DNA from: CAVQTK01 sp963716455
GTDB taxonomy: Bacteria > Pseudomonadota > Gammaproteobacteria > Coxiellales > Coxiellaceae
Length of the DNA: 49,130 bases
Assembly: GCA_963716455.1 (NCBI GenBank)
Contig: CAVQTK010000001.1
Location: forward strand, 1 to 49,130
Direction of reading: 5' to 3'
The notes beneath the pieces were generated by a model that was given only the letters and a program-made list of their open reading frames with translations, made no database searches and was not told the origin of the DNA. Position numbers and translations under genes: made by a program. This document shows positions 17,878-25,427 of this stretch, piece by piece; positions within the stretch are counted from its first letter, which is position 1, and the number at the start of each line of letters is the position of its first letter.

Positions 17878-18552
17878 ATGCCTATAAAAAAATGGCCCAT
17901 AAGTGAACGTCCACGAGAAAAATTAATCAGACATGGGGTCTCTACACTTTCTGATGCTGAATTATTAGCCATAATAATTGGGAATGGAAATAGCAAACAA
18001 AGTGCTGTAGATATCTCACGAAATTTACTTACTCAATTTAAAGGATTGCGTGGAATCTTTGCTGCTCCTTTAAGCGATTTTTGTAAAAAAATGGGGGTAG
18101 GATTAGCTAAATATTGCCAACTTCAAGCCACTGCGGAGTTGGGACGTCGTTTTCTGCGGGAAACCTTGCCCCAACGACAAACAATTCATCATAGCCTTGA
18201 AGCCCAAAATTTCATCATTGCTCACTTGCGAGATTTTCAACAAGAAGTTTTTGTAGGCTTATTTTTAGACCATCAGCATCGAATCATTGAATTTGAACAA
18301 CTCTTTCACGGAACTATTAACAGCACTAGTATTTATCCTCGTGAGATCGTTAAACGTGCGTTGCACTATAATGCATCTGCCCTGATTGTGGCGCATAACC
18401 ATCCCTCAGGTATACCAGAACCCAGTCCTACAGATCAAGAAACAACTCTGTGGTTAAAGAATGCTCTTCAATTAGTAGAAATAAAACTTTTAGATCATCT
18501 AATAGTGGGAGATAATCAAGCAATTTCACTTGCAGAACGAGGGTTTTTATAA
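17878..18552 (+). CDS. radC: RadC family JAB-domain protein
   Basis: Member of the RadC family; a metal-dependent JAMM/JAB fold whose role in the cell is still unclear despite the old repair label. It begins MPIKKWPISERPREKL, continues with the helix-hairpin-helix-like LSDAELLAIIIGNG, and carries the JAMM signature H173, N174, H175, P176, S177, G178 with later SPTDQE and Asp in LLDHLIVG. At 224 residues it is full length. In enteric bacteria radC precedes rpmB-rpmG-mutM, as it does here. The dfp gene that often lies between dut and radC is missing from this spot. Confidence 0.95.
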   Translation: MPIKKWPISERPREKLIRHGVSTLSDAELLAIIIGNGNSKQSAVDISRNLLTQFKGLRGIFAAPLSDFCKKMGVGLAKYCQLQATAELGRRFLRETLPQRQTIHHSLEAQNFIIAHLRDFQQEVFVGLFLDHQHRIIEFEQLFHGTINSTSIYPREIVKRALHYNASALIVAHNHPSGIPEPSPTDQETTLWLKNALQLVEIKLLDHLIVGDNQAISLAERGFL

Positions 18553-18554
18553 AT

Positions 18555-19175
18555 CTAAACCGAAGGTTTCCACGACGGCAACAATTGTTTGGCTTTCGCT
18601 TTTTCTTCAGAACTCATTTCGCCTACTATTTGACTAAGTGTACTTTGTATATCCTTTTGTAAAATCCAACGACCACCTTCAAATTCACAGCAGTAAAAAA
18701 CATTTTCACCCGCACTTTCATTAACCACATACTTGGCCCACAAATAAGCGGCTACTAAATCTTTCTTCACACCTTTTCCATGCAAATAAATATTTGCTAT
18801 CCGATACTGAGCAACCATAGCATCACTATTTTGATTAAAATAATGAGCTGGACCAACCGAGCCAACTAAAGTGCCCTCTGACCATTTATCATTACCCTTA
18901 TGTACTGAAGCTTTTTTATACCAATATAATGCCTTAGGAATATCAGCTGGTACACCTTTGCCCAACTCATAGGCTACCCCTAAACGAAGTTGTGCCCACG
19001 GATAACCCTTTTCAGCTGCAGGAATAATAATTTCCAACGCTTCTTCATGTCTATATTTTTCCCAAAGCATATCCGCACTTCTTTCACCTGGATTGGGATT
19101 CGGCCCTGCGACACAACCCCAGAGTATCAGTGTTAGACAAAAGAGTATAAAGATTTTAGTTACTGACATCTTCAT
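18555..19175 (-). CDS. Sel1-repeat lipoprotein
   Basis: A predicted lipoprotein: the hydrophobic N-terminus ends in a lipobox-like LILWGC, with acylation expected at the Cys. The mature part has two clear Sel1 units, WAQLRLGVAYELGKGVPADIPKALYWYKKA and AQYRIANIYLHGKGVKKDLVAAYLWAKYV, separated by a longer non-repeat insert. At 206 residues it is small. Such periplasmic Sel1 lipoproteins often serve as scaffolds, but no partner is visible. It converges on radC with 2 bases between stops and is divergent from rpmB by about 180 bp. Confidence 0.75.
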   Translation of the reverse strand: MKMSVTKIFILFCLTLILWGCVAGPNPNPGERSADMLWEKYRHEEALEIIIPAAEKGYPWAQLRLGVAYELGKGVPADIPKALYWYKKASVHKGNDKWSEGTLVGSVGPAHYFNQNSDAMVAQYRIANIYLHGKGVKKDLVAAYLWAKYVVNESAGENVFYCCEFEGGRWILQKDIQSTLSQIVGEMSSEEKAKAKQLLPSWKPSV

Positions 19176-19356
19176 ATTAATACCGCTTATGATTTAAATT
19201 ATTCGCCACGGCTGATTTGCCGTAGAACCTTAATGCTATAAGTTTCTTTTTTTAACATTTTTCTAAAATTAATTCAAGGGCTCTTAAGATCTTGCTTTTA
19301 TATCTAAGTTCTGTAAAAATAAATGTTCTGAGTATAAATTTAATGGGAGCATTGCG

Positions 19357-19590
19357 ATGAGTAGAGTTTGTCAAGTAACTGGAAAACGCCCTCAAACTGG
19401 GAACACTGTATCACATGCCAATAATAAAACAAAACGTCGCTTTTTACCAAATTTACATAAACATCGCATTTGGTTGCCTAGTCAAAAACGTTTTGTAACA
19501 ATTAGACTTTCTACTAATGGCTTAAGATTAATTGATAAAATTGGTATAGAAGCTGTATTAGAAAAAATAAAAAATAAAGATCAAGTTTAG
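19357..19590 (+). CDS. rpmB: 50S ribosomal protein L28
   Basis: Large-subunit protein L28. The start MSRVCQVTGKRPQTGNTVSHANNKTKRRFLPNLHKHRIW is diagnostic, including the paired Cys/Gly/Lys turn at the front. The 77-residue length is standard. It is separated from rpmG by 9 bases, so they form one operon, as in most bacteria, followed by mutM. Upstream, TTGCTT and AT-rich sequence between 19290 and 19340 could be its promoter, but I could not define it with confidence. Confidence 0.97.
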   Translation: MSRVCQVTGKRPQTGNTVSHANNKTKRRFLPNLHKHRIWLPSQKRFVTIRLSTNGLRLIDKIGIEAVLEKIKNKDQV

Positions 19591-19599
19591 GAGAAGAAA

Positions 19600-19812
19600 A
19601 TGGCCAGCAATGTCCGTGAAAAAGTAATGCTTGAATCTACTGGCGTTAATAAAAAAGGTAAGCCGACGCGTTTTTTTTATACTAAATATAAAAATAAACG
19701 TAATACTCCCGACAAAATTGAAATCAAAAAATATGATCCTTGGGCTTGGAATGCTGCTATTCAACAATACGGCATGCATGTGATTTTTAAAGAAAAAAAA
19801 CTTCCCAAATAA
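19600..19812 (+). CDS. rpmG: 50S ribosomal protein L33, longer than usual
   Basis: Large-subunit protein L33, recognised from MASNVREKVMLEST and the FFYTKYKNKRNTPDKIEIKKYDP block. The protein has 70 residues against about 55 in enteric bacteria. Part of the excess lies in the loop STGVNKKGKPTRFF and part in a tryptophan-containing stretch WAWNAAIQQYGM before HVIFKEKKLPK. The usual sequence at that point is a short VVRKHV-like segment. The frame is intact and the gene stands in its standard place between rpmB and mutM with ATG after AGGAG. Confidence 0.93.
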   Translation: MASNVREKVMLESTGVNKKGKPTRFFYTKYKNKRNTPDKIEIKKYDPWAWNAAIQQYGMHVIFKEKKLPK

Positions 19813-19822
19813 ACATTAAATA

Positions 19823-20635
19823 ATGCCTGAATTGCCTGAAGTAGAGACAGTTCGTCGTAGTTTATACAAATCTTTGTTAAACAAGACTGTGCAACGGGTA
19901 ATTATTCGTCAATCTCGCTTACGTTGGCCCGTGCCTGAAAATTTATCCACTATTTTATTTCATTTAACCATTATTGATATTCAGCGTCGGGGCAAATATC
20001 TTTTGTTTCATACCACCAAGGGCGCACTTATTATTCATTTGGGAATGAGCGGCTCACTTCGACTGTTATCAAAGCCATTACCTTTGACTCCGCATGATCA
20101 TCTTGACATTGAATTCACTAATCAATGGATATTGCGTTATAAAGATCCGCGGCGCTTTGGTTGTATTTTATGGACAGAAAATAGTAAAAAACATGCTCTT
20201 CTCAATTCGTTGGGTGTTGAGCCTTTATCTAGAGCCTTTAATTCTAAATACTTATATGAATGCTCACGAGGTAAAAAAATTGCTATCAAATCATTTTTAA
20301 TGAACAGTAAAATAGTGACAGGGATAGGTAACATTTATGCCAACGAAGCACTATTCGATGCCGGCATTTCGCCCGCACGTGCTACACAAAAAATCAATCA
20401 GGATGAAGCAGACCAATTAATTCTTTCTATCAAGAAAATATTAAAACGGGCAATTAAAGCTGGGGGTACGACTTTGCAGGATTTTTACACTGATCAGGGA
20501 CAACCAGGGTATTTCAGTCAACAACTTTACGTTTATGGTCGGGATGGCCAAGCCTGCAAACAATGCCAATTCACCTTAAAAAAAACTTCTATTAATCAAA
20601 GAAGTTCATTTTATTGTGAGCAATGCCAAAAATAA
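19823..20635 (+). CDS. mutM: Formamidopyrimidine-DNA glycosylase
   Basis: Bifunctional glycosylase/AP lyase that removes 8-oxoguanine. The catalytic N-terminus MPELPEVETVRRS provides Pro2 and Glu3; the loop IQRRGKYLLF carries the conserved Lys; GNIYANEALF and the C-terminal zinc finger CKQC...CEQC complete the fold. It is 270 residues long. It is the last gene of the rpmB-rpmG-mutM set, starting 10 bases after rpmG. Its stop is 14 bases from the convergent YyaL-type gene. Confidence 0.97.
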   Translation: MPELPEVETVRRSLYKSLLNKTVQRVIIRQSRLRWPVPENLSTILFHLTIIDIQRRGKYLLFHTTKGALIIHLGMSGSLRLLSKPLPLTPHDHLDIEFTNQWILRYKDPRRFGCILWTENSKKHALLNSLGVEPLSRAFNSKYLYECSRGKKIAIKSFLMNSKIVTGIGNIYANEALFDAGISPARATQKINQDEADQLILSIKKILKRAIKAGGTTLQDFYTDQGQPGYFSQQLYVYGRDGQACKQCQFTLKKTSINQRSSFYCEQCQK

Positions 20636-20649
20636 AACAAAACTTGATG

Positions 20650-22686
20650 TCATCCCGGAAAAGGCAAAGATCGACTCATCAAATAATTATTAAACTCATC
20701 AAACTCCTTAATAACTTGATAGCACCTTTGTCCTTGGCAAAAATAGGCCCAAACACCCCTTTCAGGGATTGGTTTTTGCACAGCTGCAAAATTAGATACT
20801 CCATTTGAAGGAATTGCAAAACATGAGTGATCAAGCAAATGAAACTTTGCCCATTCTTGTTGCCAGCAAGTCATTTGAGCAGAGTCACCACGTAAAATTA
20901 TGACTACATTAGGTTGCAAGAAAGAGCGTAACGCCAGTAAAAAACTACCACAAGCACTTGCTTGTTGCATAAGATGCGGCCATCCTGCTTGTAATGTTTT
21001 CTCTGCTGCTAAAAGATAGCTTGTATCTCCTAATAAATTGCCTATGTTTAACAAACATAATGCAGCTATACCATTGCCTGAAGGTAAGGCCTCATCAAAA
21101 AATAATTTCGGCCGCTGAATAAGGGATTCATGATCATTAGCAGTAAAAAAGAATCCTCCCTGTTTAGCATCATAGAAAAGCTCACACATTTGATCAGCTA
21201 ATTGCTTCATCCATTGAAGGTTTTCCTCTGACCACTGCGCTTGTAAAAAATACCATAATGCTTCTAGCAAAAAAGCATAATCATCTAAGAAAGCGAATGA
21301 ACTCTTACGCCCTTCGTTATAAAAAGCTAACAAATGATTATTATCCCAAAGATGAGAGTGAATAAATTTTAAAACATCATGGGCTTTTTGAATAAAATCT
21401 TGACGATTTAAGTTTAACCCAGCAACAATTAAAGCTTTTACCATTAAGCTGTTCCAGCTGGTTAATATTTTTTTATCGCAGCTGGGAGGAATTCGTTTTT
21501 GTCTCGTGTTGTATAACTTTTGCTTAGCGCTAGCAAGATGAAATTCTTGACTAAAATCTACTTCAGTGCAATAAAGATGCCAATGATCGCCAAAATTTGG
21601 CGATTTATCTACAGAAAAATAAGGCGCAAAGCCACTATATTCGGTATTTGTCAAAATAGAACGTATTTCTTCCCTACCCCAATAATAAAACTTACCTTCT
21701 ACTCCCTCTGAATCGGCATTAATGGTTGCATAAAATCCCCCCAATGGAGAGGACATTTCTCTTAAAGTCCATTCTATAGTTTCTTCCGCTTTACTTTTTA
21801 AATATCGATCATCTGAGATTGCCGCCACTTCAGCATACAGGGGGACAAGTTGCGCATTATCGTAAAGCATTTTTTCAAAATGAGGTATTATCCAATGAGC
21901 ATCAGTGGAATAACGAAAAAAACCTCCTCCTATTTGATCATAAATACCACCTTTTGCCATTTGCTTCAGAGTAAAATCAACCATATTGCATGCTTCTTGA
22001 TCTTTACCCCCACTGCTATACCAATGTAACCATAAATTTTGTAGATGCGTAGTCAGGGGAAATTTAGGCGCGGAATAAAACCCTCCCTGCTCAAAATCAA
22101 ACGTTTTTTCCAACTCTTCGCGAGCGTTAATCAGGGGTTGCTCATTAAGAATTTTTTCTTCTTCTAAAGTTCGATTTGACAAGGCTGTCAAAGCCATTTG
22201 AACTTTGTGAGTTAGACTAGCTATCGCATCCGGTTGTTCATGATAAAAATTTGTCAACTGCTCCAGCACTGCTTTAAAGGTAAGGCGACCAAAACTGGCC
22301 TGCTTAGGAAAATAAGTACCCGAATAAAATGCTAATTGATCGGGAGTAAGGAAGATCGTTAAAGGCCAACCTCCCGGCTTTCCTGTTAACAGTTGATGCA
22401 CTGTTTGATAAATCTTATCTAAATCGGGTCGCTCCTCTCGATCGACTTTAATGCAAACAAACCATTCATTCATAAGAAGTGCAGTTGCAGGATCTTCAAA
22501 AGACTCTCGCGCCATTACATGACACCAATGACAAGCAGAATAGCCAATTGAGAGTAAAATAGGTTTTTTTTCTCGCTTCGCCTTATTAAGGGCTGCATCC
22601 CCCCATGGATACCAATCTACCGGATTATTTGCATGTTGTAATAAATATAGGCTCGCCTCGTGAGCGAGCCTATTGGGTTTTGACAT
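20650..22686 (-). CDS. YyaL/SSP411 family thioredoxin-domain protein
   Basis: A two-domain protein of 678 residues. The N-terminal thioredoxin-like domain (DUF255) carries SACHWCHVMARESFEDP around residues 50-65, with a CxxC motif, and DREERPDLDKIYQ. The rest is an (alpha/alpha)6 glycosidase-like region with GGIYDQIGGGFFRYS and PHFEKMLYDNAQL. Bacterial and animal members (SPATA20) share this plan, but their biochemical role is not settled. No signal peptide is seen. It faces mutM head-on and is separated by 22 bp from the Gly/Tyr/His-rich gene upstream, so it may share its transcript. Confidence 0.9.
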   Translation of the reverse strand: MSKPNRLAHEASLYLLQHANNPVDWYPWGDAALNKAKREKKPILLSIGYSACHWCHVMARESFEDPATALLMNEWFVCIKVDREERPDLDKIYQTVHQLLTGKPGGWPLTIFLTPDQLAFYSGTYFPKQASFGRLTFKAVLEQLTNFYHEQPDAIASLTHKVQMALTALSNRTLEEEKILNEQPLINAREELEKTFDFEQGGFYSAPKFPLTTHLQNLWLHWYSSGGKDQEACNMVDFTLKQMAKGGIYDQIGGGFFRYSTDAHWIIPHFEKMLYDNAQLVPLYAEVAAISDDRYLKSKAEETIEWTLREMSSPLGGFYATINADSEGVEGKFYYWGREEIRSILTNTEYSGFAPYFSVDKSPNFGDHWHLYCTEVDFSQEFHLASAKQKLYNTRQKRIPPSCDKKILTSWNSLMVKALIVAGLNLNRQDFIQKAHDVLKFIHSHLWDNNHLLAFYNEGRKSSFAFLDDYAFLLEALWYFLQAQWSEENLQWMKQLADQMCELFYDAKQGGFFFTANDHESLIQRPKLFFDEALPSGNGIAALCLLNIGNLLGDTSYLLAAEKTLQAGWPHLMQQASACGSFLLALRSFLQPNVVIILRGDSAQMTCWQQEWAKFHLLDHSCFAIPSNGVSNFAAVQKPIPERGVWAYFCQGQRCYQVIKEFDEFNNYLMSRSLPFPG

Positions 22687-22707
22687 TATCTTATTCCTCG
22701 CACTCCC

Positions 22708-23397
22708 TTAGTGCCTACCGCCACCACCATGACCTTGAGCACCATGGCCGCCAGAAGATCCATGATAATTACCATGATATCCACCACCATGGTATTGCGT
22801 ACCCTGGTGCATACCATGTCCATAATATCCAGCATGCCCGCCATGATAATACCCGCTATGGCCATAATACGCACCATGCCCATGTCCATAGTAATATCCA
22901 TCGTGTCTATAATAACCATTATAAGGGTAATAACGATGGTAATGGGAATAGTATGGATAATTGGCGTAATAATAGGGGTATTCATCATAATAACCCCCAA
23001 CATAACCTGGATAAGCAGGGCCCTCATCATAGTAAGGATAAGCGGCTCCTCCGCCTGCATAATAATAACCACCTCTTCCCTCATAATAGGATCTTCCATC
23101 ATGGTAACTTCTTTCACCATGATAGCCTCTCCCTTCTGAATATCTACCATAATTGGAATTAGAAGCCTTATTAACCTGAGCTGCTGAACCGCGACCTTGC
23201 CGATCTCCCATATTTCCTGAATGTTGAGGTGCAGATTGCCTAGACTGCCCTTGATTCATAGAGGCATTTGTATGTGTAGCAGTGGCTCCAAAACTGGAGC
23301 AAGGAAAAAAACTCAAACCCGCCACAGTTAACATTACAATCCCTAAACTTAAAGGAACTCCTTGAATTGCTTTCAATAAAACCTCTTTCGCATACAT
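22708..23397 (-). CDS. Secreted Gly/Tyr/His-rich low-complexity protein
   Basis: A 229-residue protein with a signal peptide starting MYAKEVLLKAIQG, a hydrophobic core IVMLTVAGLSFF and a likely cleavage after SFGA. The mature part is a run of short Gly-Tyr-His units (GYYGHGHGAYYGHSGYYHGG, then HGGGYHGNYHG) plus YPYYY blocks, ending in GGHGAQGHGGGGRH. It has no folded domain that I recognise. Tyr and His density suggests metal binding or self-assembly, but this is inference. I chose ATG 23397 because AAGGAGG stands just upstream; a TTG six codons earlier uses that same sequence as coding. The opposite strand shows an open frame of 185 codons, a by-product of this composition. Confidence 0.75.
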   Translation of the reverse strand: MYAKEVLLKAIQGVPLSLGIVMLTVAGLSFFPCSSFGATATHTNASMNQGQSRQSAPQHSGNMGDRQGRGSAAQVNKASNSNYGRYSEGRGYHGERSYHDGRSYYEGRGGYYYAGGGAAYPYYDEGPAYPGYVGGYYDEYPYYYANYPYYSHYHRYYPYNGYYRHDGYYYGHGHGAYYGHSGYYHGGHAGYYGHGMHQGTQYHGGGYHGNYHGSSGGHGAQGHGGGGRH

Positions 23398-23475
23398 ATA
23401 ATACCTCCTTCTCAATTTATGTTATATTTATAATAATAGTATAGAATTTTTACATTTTACCTACTCTGGTAAATT

Positions 23476-23504
23476 TCTTACAAGTACAAAAAATATACTA
23501 TAAT
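23476..23504 (+). promoter_or_regulatory. Candidate promoter of the structured RNA
   Basis: A perfect -10 hexamer TATAAT lies at 23499-23504. A TCTTAC sequence 17 bases upstream (23476-23481) is a weak -35 candidate. Transcription would start near 23510-23512, at the first bases of the closing stem of the RNA candidate. The fit of start site and stem is the main support. Confidence 0.45.
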
Positions 23505-23507
23505 TAG

Positions 23508-23689
23508 AGTTAAGGGAGAGAATAGCTAAGCGTTGCTACCGAATCGATACTTGAAAGAGTAAAAGGTACAATGTGTAAGCAAGTTGTGTGCAGTATCAAG
23601 ACGACATTGCCTAATATTTGCTTCGCTTGTGATGCTGGTAGGCAAAGAGGATCCAGGTTTAGAATGTTTAGTTATATCTCTCCCTTACT
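23508..23689 (+). ncRNA. Structured RNA candidate with 6S-like architecture
   Basis: The 182-nt segment is closed by a long-range helix: AGTTAAGGGAGAGA (23508-23521) pairs with TCTCTCCCTTACT (23677-23689), and TAGCTAA (23523-23529) with TTAGTTA (23668-23674, one G-U pair). Inside are GATACT/AGTATC (23546-23551 with 23592-23597) and TTGCCTA/TAGGCAA (23607-23613 with 23639-23645). A perfect TATAAT sits 4 bases upstream. No ORF fills it. Length and one long closing stem with internal open regions recall 6S RNA, but I do not recognise conserved 6S sequence, so the family is unproved. It lies between two minus-strand genes. Confidence 0.5.
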
Positions 23690-23706
23690 TTATCTACTCT
23701 ACTAAT

Positions 23707-24441
23707 CTAATTCACTAGTTCTTTAAGAGTTAATGCATTTTTAACTGCATGTGCTTGATAATCATTATTAAAAAAAATATAAGCTTGGTGAACTCCCTTA
23801 AAAGATAATTTTTTAATATATTCAGCAACTTGTAACAATTCTGATTGGGAATAACTAGAAGCGTATAATTTAGAACGGCCATGAAAACGAAGATAAGCAA
23901 TCTCAGAGGTCAACCAATGCTGTAAAGACATAGTTGGTGAATCCACATCACAAAAAATCACTTCCAATTGTGTTAAAAGATTTTTAGTCTCTGGAGTTAG
24001 CCAACGCGGGTGTCTAAATTCTACAGCCACTTGATGGGTGTGATGGAAAGATTTAAGAGCCTCTTCTAAACGAGATAAATCATAAGGCATATTAGCTGGC
24101 AGCTGCACTAAAATCACCCCCAACTTATTTTTTAGGAGTAAACTGGATCTTTCGCAGCGATGAATGGCTTCCGAGACCTCATGCAAATATTTACGATGAG
24201 TGATAAAGCGTGATGCTTTAACAGCATAATGAAAATTATCTGGAGCTTGATCATACCAATGTTGGTATGTTTGATCAGAAAATAATCGGTAGAAAGTCGC
24301 GTTGATCTCCACGCAATTAAAATGCCGCGCGTAATATTCAAACCAATGCTGGGGCTTTAAGGCAGGGGGGTAAAAGGTTTTTGCCCAATGGGAATAACTC
24401 CAACCTGATGTACCTATCCAAACTTGGAAATCCTTTAACAT
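23707..24441 (-). CDS. DUF72 family protein (YecE-like)
   Basis: TIM-barrel-like protein of the DUF72 family, whose reaction is unknown. It begins with the typical VWIGTSGWSYSHWAKTFYP, then NCVEINATFYRL and FHYAVKASRFITHRKYL, and later VAVEFRHPRWLT and AYLRFHGRS. At 244 residues it is complete. No signal peptide. The next gene upstream is about 330 bp away across an inverted-repeat element, so it appears to be transcribed by itself. Confidence 0.9.
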   Translation of the reverse strand: MLKDFQVWIGTSGWSYSHWAKTFYPPALKPQHWFEYYARHFNCVEINATFYRLFSDQTYQHWYDQAPDNFHYAVKASRFITHRKYLHEVSEAIHRCERSSLLLKNKLGVILVQLPANMPYDLSRLEEALKSFHHTHQVAVEFRHPRWLTPETKNLLTQLEVIFCDVDSPTMSLQHWLTSEIAYLRFHGRSKLYASSYSQSELLQVAEYIKKLSFKGVHQAYIFFNNDYQAHAVKNALTLKELVN

Positions 24442-24517
24442 AAAATCCCACTCTGTGGCTTGAGGGCCACGTAACCTATTAATGGCGGCATCAACCTAAG
24501 CTAAAAATATCAGCACT

Positions 24518-24740
24518 GTCATCGCGAGCTGAAATATCCCCACGAATTTTACTAGATTTAACAACTAGTTATACAAAATTGCAAAAGTGTCATTCTGGCG
24601 AAAGCCGAAATTCAGCATTTATTGTGCACCTCATAAATGTTAGCTTTCCCTCAAAATAACACATGAAAAACAATATTTTTGAGTTTTTTCACGTTTTTCG
24701 CCTTTAAAAAATTTGTGGGGATATTTCAGCTCGCAATGAC
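24518..24740. repeat. MITE-like element with 33-bp terminal inverted repeats
   Basis: The left end (24518-24551) and the right end (24707-24740) are near-exact reverse complements over about 33 bases, both with GCGAGCTGAAATATCCCCAC and only two or three mismatches. The 155 bp between them have no ORF. The element fills most of the gene-free stretch 24442-24773 between the DUF72 gene and the nicotinamidase gene. TTAATGGCG at 24479 and its complement at 24740-24748 form an additional outer repeat. It could fold into a long hairpin or be a non-autonomous transposable element; no transposase with such ends is in the window. Confidence 0.8.
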
Positions 24741-24773
24741 GCCATTAAGTGAGCTACTTTTACATATCTCATA

Positions 24774-25427
24774 TTAAATTGCATTGACTATAGCTGCAGC
24801 ATTTTCCGCTAATTGTGCCCCAGCTGCCTGCATTTCTTGCAAAGCTATAGCTGTAGTTTCTGCAGTTAAACCACGGCAAGCAGCTTGATTAACTACCACC
24901 TGAAAGTCAGCACGCAATAACTGCAGCACAGTGGTCTTTACACAATAATCCGTGGCTAGACCACCGACAATCACTGTGTTCACTTGTGCCATTCGTAAAA
25001 ACTCAATTACTCCGGTGCTGAGGCGTTCGGCAATATCATGATAACAAGCTCCATAAGGATGCATATCTAATTCTATTCCCTCCCAAACAAAATAATCGTA
25101 TTCAATAACTTGAGGTAGACCGGTAATGAGTTCAAACCCCTTCGTACCTGGCATCGAATGTTTTGGCCAACGCACATCCACATTTTTCCCAATAATTTTG
25201 CTGAGCATCGGTTGTTTTTCAGTTGCAACCCATATTGCTTGAGGATGATGCGCTTCTTTCGAACCAATTCTATAATCGGCTTTTTTTGCTTGTGCATTTA
25301 ATTCTGGAACAATGAGTTCCCCTTCAGGAACGGGAAGTTCTTCTGGACAAATAAAGGTAAAAGTATTTTGGGCATGGACATCAAAGCTAGCCACAGCTGC
25401 TTTATCAGGAATTTGCACTACCTTCAC
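24774..25427 (-). CDS. pncA: Nicotinamidase-type isochorismatase-fold hydrolase
   Basis: Cysteine hydrolase of the isochorismatase fold, most likely nicotinamidase, turning nicotinamide into nicotinate for NAD salvage. The catalytic Asp is D16 in ASFDVHAQNTF; SKEAHHPQAIW supplies the metal-binding region; the active Cys lies in VGGLATDYCVKTT. At 217 residues it is normal in length. It overlaps the end of pncB by 23 bases, and the two enzymes act in sequence, which strongly supports the assignment. The substrate is inferred from family and context. Confidence 0.88.
   Translation of the reverse strand: MKVVQIPDKAAVASFDVHAQNTFTFICPEELPVPEGELIVPELNAQAKKADYRIGSKEAHHPQAIWVATEKQPMLSKIIGKNVDVRWPKHSMPGTKGFELITGLPQVIEYDYFVWEGIELDMHPYGACYHDIAERLSTGVIEFLRMAQVNTVIVGGLATDYCVKTTVLQLLRADFQVVVNQAACRGLTAETTAIALQEMQAAGAQLAENAAAIVNAI

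Noticed and set aside
22605..23162. A 185-codon His-rich open frame on the plus strand.
   Set aside because: It is the mirror of the Gly/Tyr/His repeat gene on the minus strand; the repeat composition keeps the complement free of stops. The minus-strand gene has a ribosome-binding site and a signal peptide.
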